NCBI GenBank assembly: GCA_031282905.1
Contig: JAITCV010000251.1
Span: 1-12,427 of the forward strand
Length of the DNA stretch: 12,427 nt
DNA from: Azoarcus sp.
GTDB lineage: Bacteria; Pseudomonadota; Gammaproteobacteria; Burkholderiales; Rhodocyclaceae
Direction of reading: 5' to 3'
Part shown: one piece after another, positions 6,566 through 12,427 of the stretch
Position numbering within the stretch: the first letter of the stretch is position 1
How the letters are laid out: each line of letters begins with the position of its first letter
Position numbers and translations under genes: made by a program
Notes under the pieces: model-generated
The model's input: the letters and a program-made list of their open reading frames with translations, nothing else
Database searches by the model: none
Told to the model about the DNA's origin: nothing

Positions 6566-7897
6566 TCAGGATTTATCCGCATACGGGTTGTGCGCGGTGC
6601 GAAACTGGATGGACAGCGGTGTGCCCTGCAACTTGAAAGCTTCCATGAAAGTGCGCTCCAGGTAGCGCACGTAGGCATCCGGCACGCTGTCCAGCGAATT
6701 GCCGTGGATGACGATGACCGGCGGATTCATGCCGCCCTGGTGGGCATAGCGCAGCTTGGGGCGCACCACGCCGGCGCGCGGTGGCGCCTGCCGCGCCACC
6801 GCCATTTGCAGGGCGCGGGTGAGTTTGGGCGTGGCAAGCTTTACCATCGCGGCAGCATAGGCCGCATCGACCGAACCAAGCAGCGCGCCAATGCCTTTAG
6901 CATTGAGCGCGGAAATCTGGTGCTGGCGGGCGAAGGAGAGGAAACCCAGCTTGCGCGCCATTTCTTCCTTCAGGCGGGCGCGGCGGTAATCGTCGACCGC
7001 GTCCCATTTGTTGATCGCCACCACCAGCGCGCGTCCGGTCTCCACGACAAAACCGGCGATGCGTGCGTCCTGCTCGGAGATGTCCTGCGCCGCGTCGAGC
7101 ACGAGTATGATGACATTGGCTTCGTGGATCGCTTGCAGGGTCTTGATCACCGAGAACTTTTCCACCGTCTCGAACACCTTGCCGCGACGGCGCAGCCCGG
7201 CGGTGTCGATCAGGGTGTAATGGCGTCCATCGCGCTCGAAGGCAATGGCGATCGCATCGCGGGTGGTGCCCGGCTGGTCGAAGGCGATGACCCGTTCCTC
7301 GCCGAGCAGGGCATTGACCAAGGTGGATTTGCCGACATTGGGCCGACCAACGATGGCGACCCGCGGGCCCGCAGCCTCGTCTTCGGCCTTGCCTGTATCG
7401 TCGGCCGCAACAGGCGACAGCGCCAGTTCGACCAGCGCCTTTACCCCGTCGCCATGGGCCGCCGATATCGCCAGCGGCTCGCCGAACCCCAGGCGGTGGA
7501 AATCGGCCGCGACCAGCGCCCGCTCCCGTCCTTCGGATTTATTGACGACCAGATGCACCGGCCTGCCAGCGCGTCTCAGATGCGTGGCGATTTCCTCGTC
7601 GTGCGGCGTGCAGCCCGCCCGGCCATCGACGAGAAAAAACAGGACATCGGCTTCGACGATCGCCTGTTCGGCCTGGCGCGCCATCTCGTGCATGATGCCG
7701 TCTTTGGCCGCAGGATCGAAGCCTGCGGTATCGACCACCAGATAGTCATATCCGCCCTCGCGGCCAATGCCGTAATGGCGGTCGCGGGTCAGCCCGGGCT
7801 GGTCGGCCACCAGCGCGTCACGGGTACGGGTCAGGCGGTTGAACAGGGTCGACTTGCCGACATTGGGCCGGCCGACCAGGACGATGGTGGGTTTCAC
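6566..7897 (-). CDS. der: Ribosome-assembly GTPase Der (EngA)
   Basis: Der is an essential double-GTPase that acts in maturation of the 50S ribosomal subunit. The protein is 443 aa with two complete G domains and a C-terminal KH-like domain. G domain 1 has GRPNVGKST (9-17), DTAG (56-59) and NKSE (119-122). G domain 2 has GRPNVGKST (184-192), DTAG (231-234) and NKWD (296-299). The KH-like part runs from about 355 to 438. An acidic, alanine-rich linker (about 163-178) joins the two G domains. The start codon is GTG (7897-7895), as the protein begins MKPTIVLVGRPNVGKST with no in-frame ATG near it. The Shine-Dalgarno is weak, a GAG about 8 bases upstream. It lies 18 bases after bamB. It is the last gene before the only sizeable gap in the window. 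Confidence 0.98.
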   Translation of the reverse strand: MKPTIVLVGRPNVGKSTLFNRLTRTRDALVADQPGLTRDRHYGIGREGGYDYLVVDTAGFDPAAKDGIMHEMARQAEQAIVEADVLFFLVDGRAGCTPHDEEIATHLRRAGRPVHLVVNKSEGRERALVAADFHRLGFGEPLAISAAHGDGVKALVELALSPVAADDTGKAEDEAAGPRVAIVGRPNVGKSTLVNALLGEERVIAFDQPGTTRDAIAIAFERDGRHYTLIDTAGLRRRGKVFETVEKFSVIKTLQAIHEANVIILVLDAAQDISEQDARIAGFVVETGRALVVAINKWDAVDDYRRARLKEEMARKLGFLSFARQHQISALNAKGIGALLGSVDAAYAAAMVKLATPKLTRALQMAVARQAPPRAGVVRPKLRYAHQGGMNPPVIVIHGNSLDSVPDAYVRYLERTFMEAFKLQGTPLSIQFRTAHNPYADKS

Positions 7898-7915
7898 GAA
7901 AAGTCTCGCATCCGC

Positions 7916-9091
7916 TCAAGGGGTCAGGGGCTGCAACTCATACGCGACCACATCCCCATCGCGGGTCTGTACCACAAAGCCGTTGCCATGAAGTCGCGGG
8001 TCGGCGCCGATCGCGCTGCTGTCCGCCCGGGCGCGCGCGACGAAGTGGCCGTTTTCGCGTGCGAGCACGTGCACGTAGCCCTCGACATCGCCCGCCACCA
8101 CGTAATCGCCCACGATCAACGGGCGCGACACGCCGCGCCGCGCCAGATCGTCCTGCCGCCAGACCGTCGTGCCGCTATAGGCGTCGAGCGCCTGGATGGA
8201 ATCGCGCTCATCGGTGATCACCACGAAACGGCTGTCGCGGTCCATGCCGGAATGGGAGGAAAAATCACGCGCCCACAGCGCGTTGCCATTGGTGGCATCG
8301 AAGCACGCCGCCCGGCCCTGGTAAGTCACCGCGCATATTTCGCGGCGGCCGATCACCGGCGTCCCCGCCACATCGGTGACACGTTCGAGTTCGGTCGAGC
8401 CGCGCGGAGTGGCGACGTTGAGTTCCCACACCCCGCCGCCGTTGTCCAGATTCACCGCCACCAGTTTGCCGCCGGGCAATCCGGCGAGCACGACGTTGCT
8501 TTCGATGAGCACGCCCGCATGACCGCGCAAGCCCAGCGGCGGCGTACTGCGCTGGTAGAGCCAGCGCCGCTGTCCGTTGCTGGCCTCCAGCGCGATCAGG
8601 CGGTGGTCGGAGGCGCGCAACACGACGACGCCACTGCCGATGGCCGGGGGGGCCAACACTTCGACGCCGAGGTTTGCCCGCCAGCGTTCGGCGCCGGTTT
8701 GCGCATCGAGCGCGATCACCTGCCCGGTCTCGCTGACCACCACGGCCAGATCGCCATCGCTGCCCACCCCGGCGGCAAGGCGGGTGCCGACATCGACCCG
8801 CCACGCCGCCCGCCCGCCCTGCCCGCCTTCGAAGCGGGCCACCCGTCCCTTGGCACCCGCGGCATAGACGCTTTCTCCCACGATCGCGGGCTGGAACACG
8901 TAGCCATCCGCTTCGCCGACCGAAGCGCTCCATGCCTTGCGCAGATCGGCCTCTGGTTTGAAGCCAGCCAGCGGCGCGGGCTTGGGCGTATCGCTGGCAA
9001 AGGGGTTGAGCGAGGAACACCCCGAGAACAGAAACAGGGCAAGGGCCAGGATCGGGGCCAGAACCGGTGTCGTCGTCATTATCCGTTTCAC
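7916..9091 (-). CDS. bamB: Outer membrane protein assembly factor BamB (lipoprotein)
   Basis: BamB is a lipoprotein of the BAM complex, which inserts beta-barrel proteins into the outer membrane; it binds BamA. The protein is 391 aa from a GTG start. A lipoprotein signal peptide is clear: K2 and R3 are basic, residues 10-22 are hydrophobic, and the lipobox is F22-S23-G24-C25, with cleavage before C25. The rest is a beta-propeller of repeated PQQ-like blades with recurring 'alDa.tG...W' units, for example IALDAQTGAERWR, LIALEASNGQRRW, CFDATNGNALWA and IQALDAYSGTTVWR. An in-frame ATG four codons in (9079) is the alternative start and would leave a weaker n-region. It sits 7 bases after yfgM and 18 bases before der, the same order as in E. 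coli. Confidence 0.96.
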   Translation of the reverse strand: MKRIMTTTPVLAPILALALFLFSGCSSLNPFASDTPKPAPLAGFKPEADLRKAWSASVGEADGYVFQPAIVGESVYAAGAKGRVARFEGGQGGRAAWRVDVGTRLAAGVGSDGDLAVVVSETGQVIALDAQTGAERWRANLGVEVLAPPAIGSGVVVLRASDHRLIALEASNGQRRWLYQRSTPPLGLRGHAGVLIESNVVLAGLPGGKLVAVNLDNGGGVWELNVATPRGSTELERVTDVAGTPVIGRREICAVTYQGRAACFDATNGNALWARDFSSHSGMDRDSRFVVITDERDSIQALDAYSGTTVWRQDDLARRGVSRPLIVGDYVVAGDVEGYVHVLARENGHFVARARADSSAIGADPRLHGNGFVVQTRDGDVVAYELQPLTP

Positions 9092-9096
9092 TTTGA

Positions 9097-9100
9097 CCTC
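9097..9100 (-). promoter_or_regulatory. bamB ribosome binding site that favours a GTG start
   Basis: GAGG overlaps the end of yfgM and lies 5 bases before a GTG at 9091-9089. The alternative in-frame ATG at 9079-9077 has only a poor purine stretch upstream. This supports GTG as the bamB start and adds a lysine and an arginine to the signal-peptide n-region. Confidence 0.7.
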
Positions 9101-9743
9101 ATCCTCGCAGGGTTTCGAGTTTGGCGCGGATCACTTCGCGCAGGGCGGCGTTTTCGTCATCCTTGCCTTCCAGCGTATCGATCGCGTTTTGCCAGGCGGC
9201 GCGGGCTTCGACGGCTTTGCCCTGGACCGCGAGCACGTCGCCGCGCAAATCTTCGAAGCGGGCGCGGTACGGGCTTTCGGGCAGCGGTTGCAGGTGGGAG
9301 AGCGCCGCGTCCGTTTCGCCTTTTTGCAGCAGCACGCCCGCCAGACGCAGGCGGGCGAGCTCGCGCAGCACGGGGTCGCGTCCTTCAGTGGCGGCCCATT
9401 CGAGCTGGACGCGGGCGTTGTCGAATTCATCCTTGCGGAACTGTGCCCCCGCCGAGAGCAAAGCGCCCATCTGGGCCTGGAGCGTGGCGGAATAGTCGCT
9501 GATCAGGCGACCGGCGACATCACGCGCCTTTTGCGCGTCGCTGGTCGCCACTGCTTGCTGGAGTTCGAAAAACAATTCTCCGGCTTCGCCCGCGACGCGG
9601 TTCTGGTGCCAGCGCCAGCCCTGCCAGCCGACCGAAATCACCGCCACCGTCAGCAATACGGTAGCGACCAGATTGCCATAGCGTTCCCACCATGCCTTGA
9701 TCTGGGAGAGTTGTTCCTGTTCTTCGAGGTCATATACCGCCAT
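9099..9743 (-). CDS. yfgM: YfgM-type TPR membrane protein (SecYEG-associated periplasmic chaperone)
   Basis: The protein is 214 aa with a short cytoplasmic N-terminus (MAVYDLEEQEQLSQIKAWWE) and one membrane anchor at about residues 24-41 (NLVATVLLTVAVISVGW). A helical, alanine- and leucine-rich tetratricopeptide-like region follows to the C-terminus, with repeat-like helices around 55-95, 100-140 and 145-210. In E. coli, YfgM sits in the inner membrane with its TPR domain in the periplasm, associates with SecYEG and PpiD, and helps hand over exported proteins. The N-terminal EQEQL..IK.WW pattern is typical of the family. It lies 13 bases after hisS and 7 bases before bamB, the same neighbours as in E. 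coli, and the next gene also works in envelope protein biogenesis. Older annotations call such proteins 'TPR domain protein' or hypothetical. Confidence 0.92.
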   Translation of the reverse strand: MAVYDLEEQEQLSQIKAWWERYGNLVATVLLTVAVISVGWQGWRWHQNRVAGEAGELFFELQQAVATSDAQKARDVAGRLISDYSATLQAQMGALLSAGAQFRKDEFDNARVQLEWAATEGRDPVLRELARLRLAGVLLQKGETDAALSHLQPLPESPYRARFEDLRGDVLAVQGKAVEARAAWQNAIDTLEGKDDENAALREVIRAKLETLRG

Positions 9744-9750
9744 TTATTGA

Positions 9751-9756
9751 CTCCTT
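9751..9756 (-). promoter_or_regulatory. Strong yfgM ribosome binding site
   Basis: AAGGAG lies immediately after the hisS TGA and 7 bases before the yfgM ATG. It is the strongest Shine-Dalgarno match in the window and fixes the yfgM start. Confidence 0.85.
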
Positions 9757-11064
9757 TCACTTTTGTTCCATGTCGGTTTCATCGTCCAGCAATGAATCCC
9801 AGATCGTCTCGGAGAGCGCATCCAGCGCCACCCGCCATTGCCGTCCGCCCGCATCATCGCCTCTCAGGGGCTTGACGCTGATTTCGCCCGCCGCCGCTTC
9901 ATCATCACCGATCACCAACGCCAGCGCCGCGCCGCTGGCATCGGCCTTTTTCATTTGCGACTTGAAGCTGCCGCCGCCGCAATGCAGTACCACGTCGATG
10001 CCGTCGGCGCGCAGATTTTCCGCCGCGCGGAACGCCAGGCGCCGCGCGGCTTCGCCCTGATGTACGGCATAGACCTGGGGAGCGTGGCGCTCGGGCAACT
10101 GGCCATTTTCCTGCCACAGCGCAAGCAGGCGTTCGACCCCCATGGCAAAACCGGCGGCGGGCTGCGGTTTGCCGCCAAGCTGTTCGATCAGGCTGTCGTA
10201 ACGGCCGCCCGCGCACACCGTCCCTTGCGCACCGAGACGATCGGTCACCCATTCGAACACACCAAGGTTGTAATAATCGAGTCCGCGCACCAGGCGATGG
10301 TTGAGGCGATACGCAATGCCCGCATCATCGAGCAGCATCCGCACGCCCTCGAAGTGGGCGCGCGATTCGTCCCCGAGATAATCCGCCAGCTTTGGCGCAG
10401 CCTCGACCAGGGACTGCAAGGCCGGATTCTTGGTGTCGAGGATGCGCAGCGGGTTGGTGTACAACCGGCGTCTGCCCTCTTCGTCGAGCTGGTCCTGCAC
10501 GCCTTCGAGATAGGCGATCAGGGCGGCGCGGTGTTGCGCGCGTTCCGCGGACGAGCCCAGTGAATTGAGTTCAAGCCGCACGTCATCGAGCCCCAGTTCC
10601 TTCCACAAAGCGGCGGTCATGATGATGTGTTCGGCGTCGATGTCCGGCCCGGCGAAACCGAGCGCTTCGATGCCGATCTGGTGGAACTGGCGGTAACGTC
10701 CTTTTTGCGGGCGCTCGTGGCGGAACATCGGCCCGTGGTAATAAAGACGCTGCGGTCCGTGGCTTGCGACCAGGTTGTGCTGGATTGCCGCGCGCACGCA
10801 AGAAGCGGTGCCTTCCGGACGCAGGGTAAGTTTTTCGCCGTTCAGGGCGTCCTCGAACGAGTACATCTCTTTTTCGACGATATCGGTCACCTCACCGATC
10901 GCGCGGCAAAACAGCGGGGTGGGTTCGACCAAAGGCATGCGGATCGGACGGTAGCCATAGCGGCGCAACCAATCGCGGACGATATCCTCGAAGTGTTCCC
11001 AGATTTCGGCCTCGTCGGGCAAGATGTCGTTCATCCCGCGCACGGCCTGCAAACTTGGATTCAT
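9757..11064 (-). CDS. hisS: Histidine--tRNA ligase (HisRS)
   Basis: This class II aminoacyl-tRNA synthetase charges tRNA-His in the cytosol. The protein is 435 aa, close to the family norm. Catalytic-core motifs in order are LRPEGT (81-86), motif 2 with GPMFRHERPQ (111-120) and RQFHQIGIEA (125-134), the HisRS-specific motif RGLDYYN (260-266), AGGRYD (285-290) and motif 3 GFAMGVERL (305-313). The C-terminal part from about residue 328 is the anticodon-binding domain. The ATG was chosen because MNPSLQAVRGMNDILP is the normal HisRS beginning, an AGGA lies 7 bases upstream, and the ATG overlaps the ispG stop as ATGA. The frame stays open upstream into ispG, but that extension has no family support. 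A paralogue without catalytic function, hisZ, lies further down the same gene run. Confidence 0.98.
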   Translation of the reverse strand: MNPSLQAVRGMNDILPDEAEIWEHFEDIVRDWLRRYGYRPIRMPLVEPTPLFCRAIGEVTDIVEKEMYSFEDALNGEKLTLRPEGTASCVRAAIQHNLVASHGPQRLYYHGPMFRHERPQKGRYRQFHQIGIEALGFAGPDIDAEHIIMTAALWKELGLDDVRLELNSLGSSAERAQHRAALIAYLEGVQDQLDEEGRRRLYTNPLRILDTKNPALQSLVEAAPKLADYLGDESRAHFEGVRMLLDDAGIAYRLNHRLVRGLDYYNLGVFEWVTDRLGAQGTVCAGGRYDSLIEQLGGKPQPAAGFAMGVERLLALWQENGQLPERHAPQVYAVHQGEAARRLAFRAAENLRADGIDVVLHCGGGSFKSQMKKADASGAALALVIGDDEAAAGEISVKPLRGDDAGGRQWRVALDALSETIWDSLLDDETDMEQK

Positions 11065-12341
11065 GATTCGATCCTGTCTTGCCCAGACAGGCTGGCCTGT
11101 CCGGCGGTGTAGTGGGTGGCGACGTAATCGTCGATGATGGCGATGAAGTCGGCGGCGATGTTCTCGCCGCGCAAGGTAAGGGCTTTCTGGCCGTCGATGA
11201 ACACCGGCGCCGCCGGACTCTCGCCGGTTCCAGGCAGCGAGATGCCGATATTGGCGTGGCGGCCCTCGCCCGGGCCATTGACCACGCAGCCCATCACCGC
11301 GAGGGTGAGGTTTTCGACTCCTGCGTATCGTTCGCGCCACGCGGGCATCCGCGCGCGCACATGACGCTGAACATCGGCGGCGAGTTCCTGGAAGAAGGTG
11401 CTGGTGGTGCGCCCGCAACCGGGACAGGCAATCACCATCGGGGTAAAGGCGCGCAGCCCCATGGTTTGCAGGATTTCCTGCGCCACCACGACCTCCTGCA
11501 CGCGGCTGCCGCCCGGCTCGGGGGTCAGCGAGACGCGGATGGTGTCGCCGATGCCTTCCTGGAGCAGCACCGCCAACGCCGCGGTCGAGGCGACGATGCC
11601 CTTGCTGCCCATGCCCGCCTCGGTCAGCCCCAGATGCAGCGGATAGTCGCAGCGCCCGGCCAGCGCGCGATAGACCGCGATCAGCGCCTGCACGCCCGAT
11701 ACCTTGGCCGAAAGGATGATGTGGCTGGGGGGCAAACCATGGGATTCGGCCTTTTCCGCCGATTCCAACGCCGACACCACCAACGCCTCGCGCATGACCG
11801 CGTCGCCATCGCGCGGCGTGGCCGAGGCGGCGTTTTCGTCCATGACGCGGGCCAGCACGCGCTGGTCGAGACTGCCCCAGTTCACTCCGATGCGCACGGG
11901 CTTGTCATATTTGCAGGCAATGCCGATGATGTCGGCGAACTGTGAATCGTGCCGCGCGCCCGCGCCGACGTTGCCGGGATTGATCCGCAATTTGCCCAGC
12001 GCCTCGGCGCATGCCGGATGCTTGGCGAGCAGGCTGTGGCCGTTGTAGTGGAAATCGCCTACCAGCGGCACATCGATCCCCTGGGCAAGCAAACGCTCGC
12101 GGATGTGCGGCACCGCCCGCGCGGCCTCTTCGTTATTGACGGTGATTCGCACCAGTTCGGCGCCCGCGCGGGCAAGCTCCGCCACCTGGGTGACGGTGGC
12201 ATCGATAGCGGCGGTATCGGTATTGGTCATCGCCTGTACGACGATCGGCGCCTCCGCCCCCACCGTCACCCGGCCGATCCGTACCGAACGTGTCGCCCGG
12301 CGCGGACGCGGCGCGGCGATCCTGGCATCGTGTGTCGTCAT
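11061..12341 (-). CDS. ispG: 4-hydroxy-3-methylbut-2-en-1-yl diphosphate synthase (flavodoxin/ferredoxin)
   Basis: IspG (GcpE) converts methylerythritol cyclodiphosphate to HMBPP, the penultimate step of the MEP isoprenoid pathway in the cytosol, using a [4Fe-4S] cluster. The protein is 426 aa. The N-terminal TIM-barrel part contains VQAMTNTDT (35-43), LVGDFHYNG (93-101) and RINPGNVG (119-126). The C-terminal cluster domain has the three expected cysteines, C306 and C309 in CPGC and C352 in GCVVNGPGE. E359 of that motif is the usual fourth cluster ligand. It is longer than the roughly 370-aa E. coli enzyme, which is usual for betaproteobacterial forms. Its ATG overlaps the rodZ stop and its TGA overlaps the hisS ATG, so translation is probably coupled on both sides. 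No strong Shine-Dalgarno precedes its start, consistent with coupling to rodZ. Confidence 0.97.
   Translation of the reverse strand: MTTHDARIAAPRPRRATRSVRIGRVTVGAEAPIVVQAMTNTDTAAIDATVTQVAELARAGAELVRITVNNEEAARAVPHIRERLLAQGIDVPLVGDFHYNGHSLLAKHPACAEALGKLRINPGNVGAGARHDSQFADIIGIACKYDKPVRIGVNWGSLDQRVLARVMDENAASATPRDGDAVMREALVVSALESAEKAESHGLPPSHIILSAKVSGVQALIAVYRALAGRCDYPLHLGLTEAGMGSKGIVASTAALAVLLQEGIGDTIRVSLTPEPGGSRVQEVVVAQEILQTMGLRAFTPMVIACPGCGRTTSTFFQELAADVQRHVRARMPAWRERYAGVENLTLAVMGCVVNGPGEGRHANIGISLPGTGESPAAPVFIDGQKALTLRGENIAADFIAIIDDYVATHYTAGQASLSGQDRIES
11071..11102 (-). promoter_or_regulatory. Alternative RNA hairpins over the hisS ribosome binding site
   Basis: Read in the mRNA direction, three short segments follow each other in the last codons of ispG: GACAGG (11101-11096), CCTGTCT (11091-11085) and AGACAGG (11079-11073). 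Segment 2 can pair perfectly with segment 1 (6 bp, 4-base loop) or with segment 3 (7 bp, 5-base loop), but not with both. Segment 3 contains most of the AGGA (11072-11075) that lies 7 bases before the hisS ATG. Pairing of 2 with 3 would hide that site and pairing of 1 with 2 would free it. The complementarity is seen directly. A regulatory role, for example making hisS translation depend on ribosomes finishing ispG, is inference. Confidence 0.45.
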
Positions 12342-12427
12342 TGCAGGGTCAGGCGCGCCACCGAGGCAGTGATGTGCGGCGTCAGATCGACCGGCTTGCC
12401 GTTGAACTCCAGCTTCACTTCACGCGC
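12338..12427 (-). CDS. rodZ: RodZ, C-terminal end only (partial)
   Basis: This is the last 29 codons and stop of a gene that enters from the right edge. The visible residues include EFNGKPVDLTP and end in SVARLTLQ. That matches the end of the periplasmic C-terminal domain (DUF4115) of the cytoskeletal adaptor RodZ, where an 'NG.PvdL' strand and a final 'ARLTL' are typical. RodZ links MreB filaments to the cell-wall elongation machinery across the inner membrane. The N-terminal helix-turn-helix and the membrane segment would lie outside the window. Its TGA overlaps the ispG ATG (ATGA), and rodZ directly upstream of ispG is also the E. coli order, which supports the call. The identification rests on a short tail plus context. 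Confidence 0.8.
   Translation of the reverse strand, partial: AREVKLEFNGKPVDLTPHITASVARLTLQ

Noticed and set aside
6518..9502. A 994-codon open frame on the plus strand, antisense to der, bamB and the end of yfgM
   Set aside because: It lies opposite three well-identified genes with full motifs. Long antisense frames are expected in GC-rich DNA because stop codons are rare there. The translation is rich in R, H, G and A and shows no recognisable domain.
11065..11418. Upstream extension of the hisS frame by 118 codons
   Set aside because: It overlaps the cysteine-motif end of ispG in another frame. HisRS proteins begin at about MNPSLQAVRGMNDILP, and that ATG has a well-placed AGGA.
1..12427. 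Search for mobile elements, CRISPR arrays, tRNA or rRNA genes and a novel defence or biosynthetic system
   Set aside because: Almost every base belongs to a recognised housekeeping gene on one strand, and no transposase, integrase, repeat-spacer pattern or unknown large gene is present.

Overview
This window is one continuous, tightly packed gene cluster read entirely on the minus strand, so transcription runs from the right edge to the left. The DNA is GC-rich. The gene order and protein sequences fit a betaproteobacterium, perhaps of the Rhodocyclales or Nitrosomonadales type, although the exact lineage cannot be settled from the sequence alone. All the genes are conserved housekeeping genes. 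I see no insertion sequence, phage, toxin-antitoxin, CRISPR, tRNA or rRNA.

Layout in transcription order: the last 29 codons of rodZ (cell-shape protein), ispG (isoprenoid MEP pathway), hisS (histidyl-tRNA synthetase), yfgM (periplasmic chaperone/translocon accessory), bamB (outer-membrane assembly lipoprotein), der (ribosome-assembly GTPase), a 126-base gap, hfq (RNA chaperone), hflX (ribosome-splitting GTPase), hflK and hflC (membrane modulators of FtsH), a 64-residue DUF2065/YjeT membrane protein, hisZ (regulatory paralogue of HisRS) and purA (adenylosuccinate synthetase). Apart from the der-hfq gap, junctions are 4-base overlaps or gaps of 48 bases or fewer. Most starts have a purine-rich ribosome binding site 7 bases upstream.

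The order corresponds to two clusters that are separate in Escherichia coli (rodZ-ispG-hisS-yfgM-bamB-der and hfq-hflX-hflK-hflC-yjeT-purA), joined end to end, with hisZ inserted before purA. The der-hfq gap is the seam. It holds a perfect 6-bp dyad and a pair of direct repeats, and it is the likeliest place for internal regulation.

No new multi-gene system is visible. The points most worth a second look are small. At the ispG-hisS junction three mutually complementary segments could alternately hide or expose the hisS ribosome binding site. The hfq leader has repeats and a dyad. The HflX C-terminal tail carries an exact in-frame 15-bp tandem duplication. HisS and its paralogue HisZ lie in the same transcription unit.
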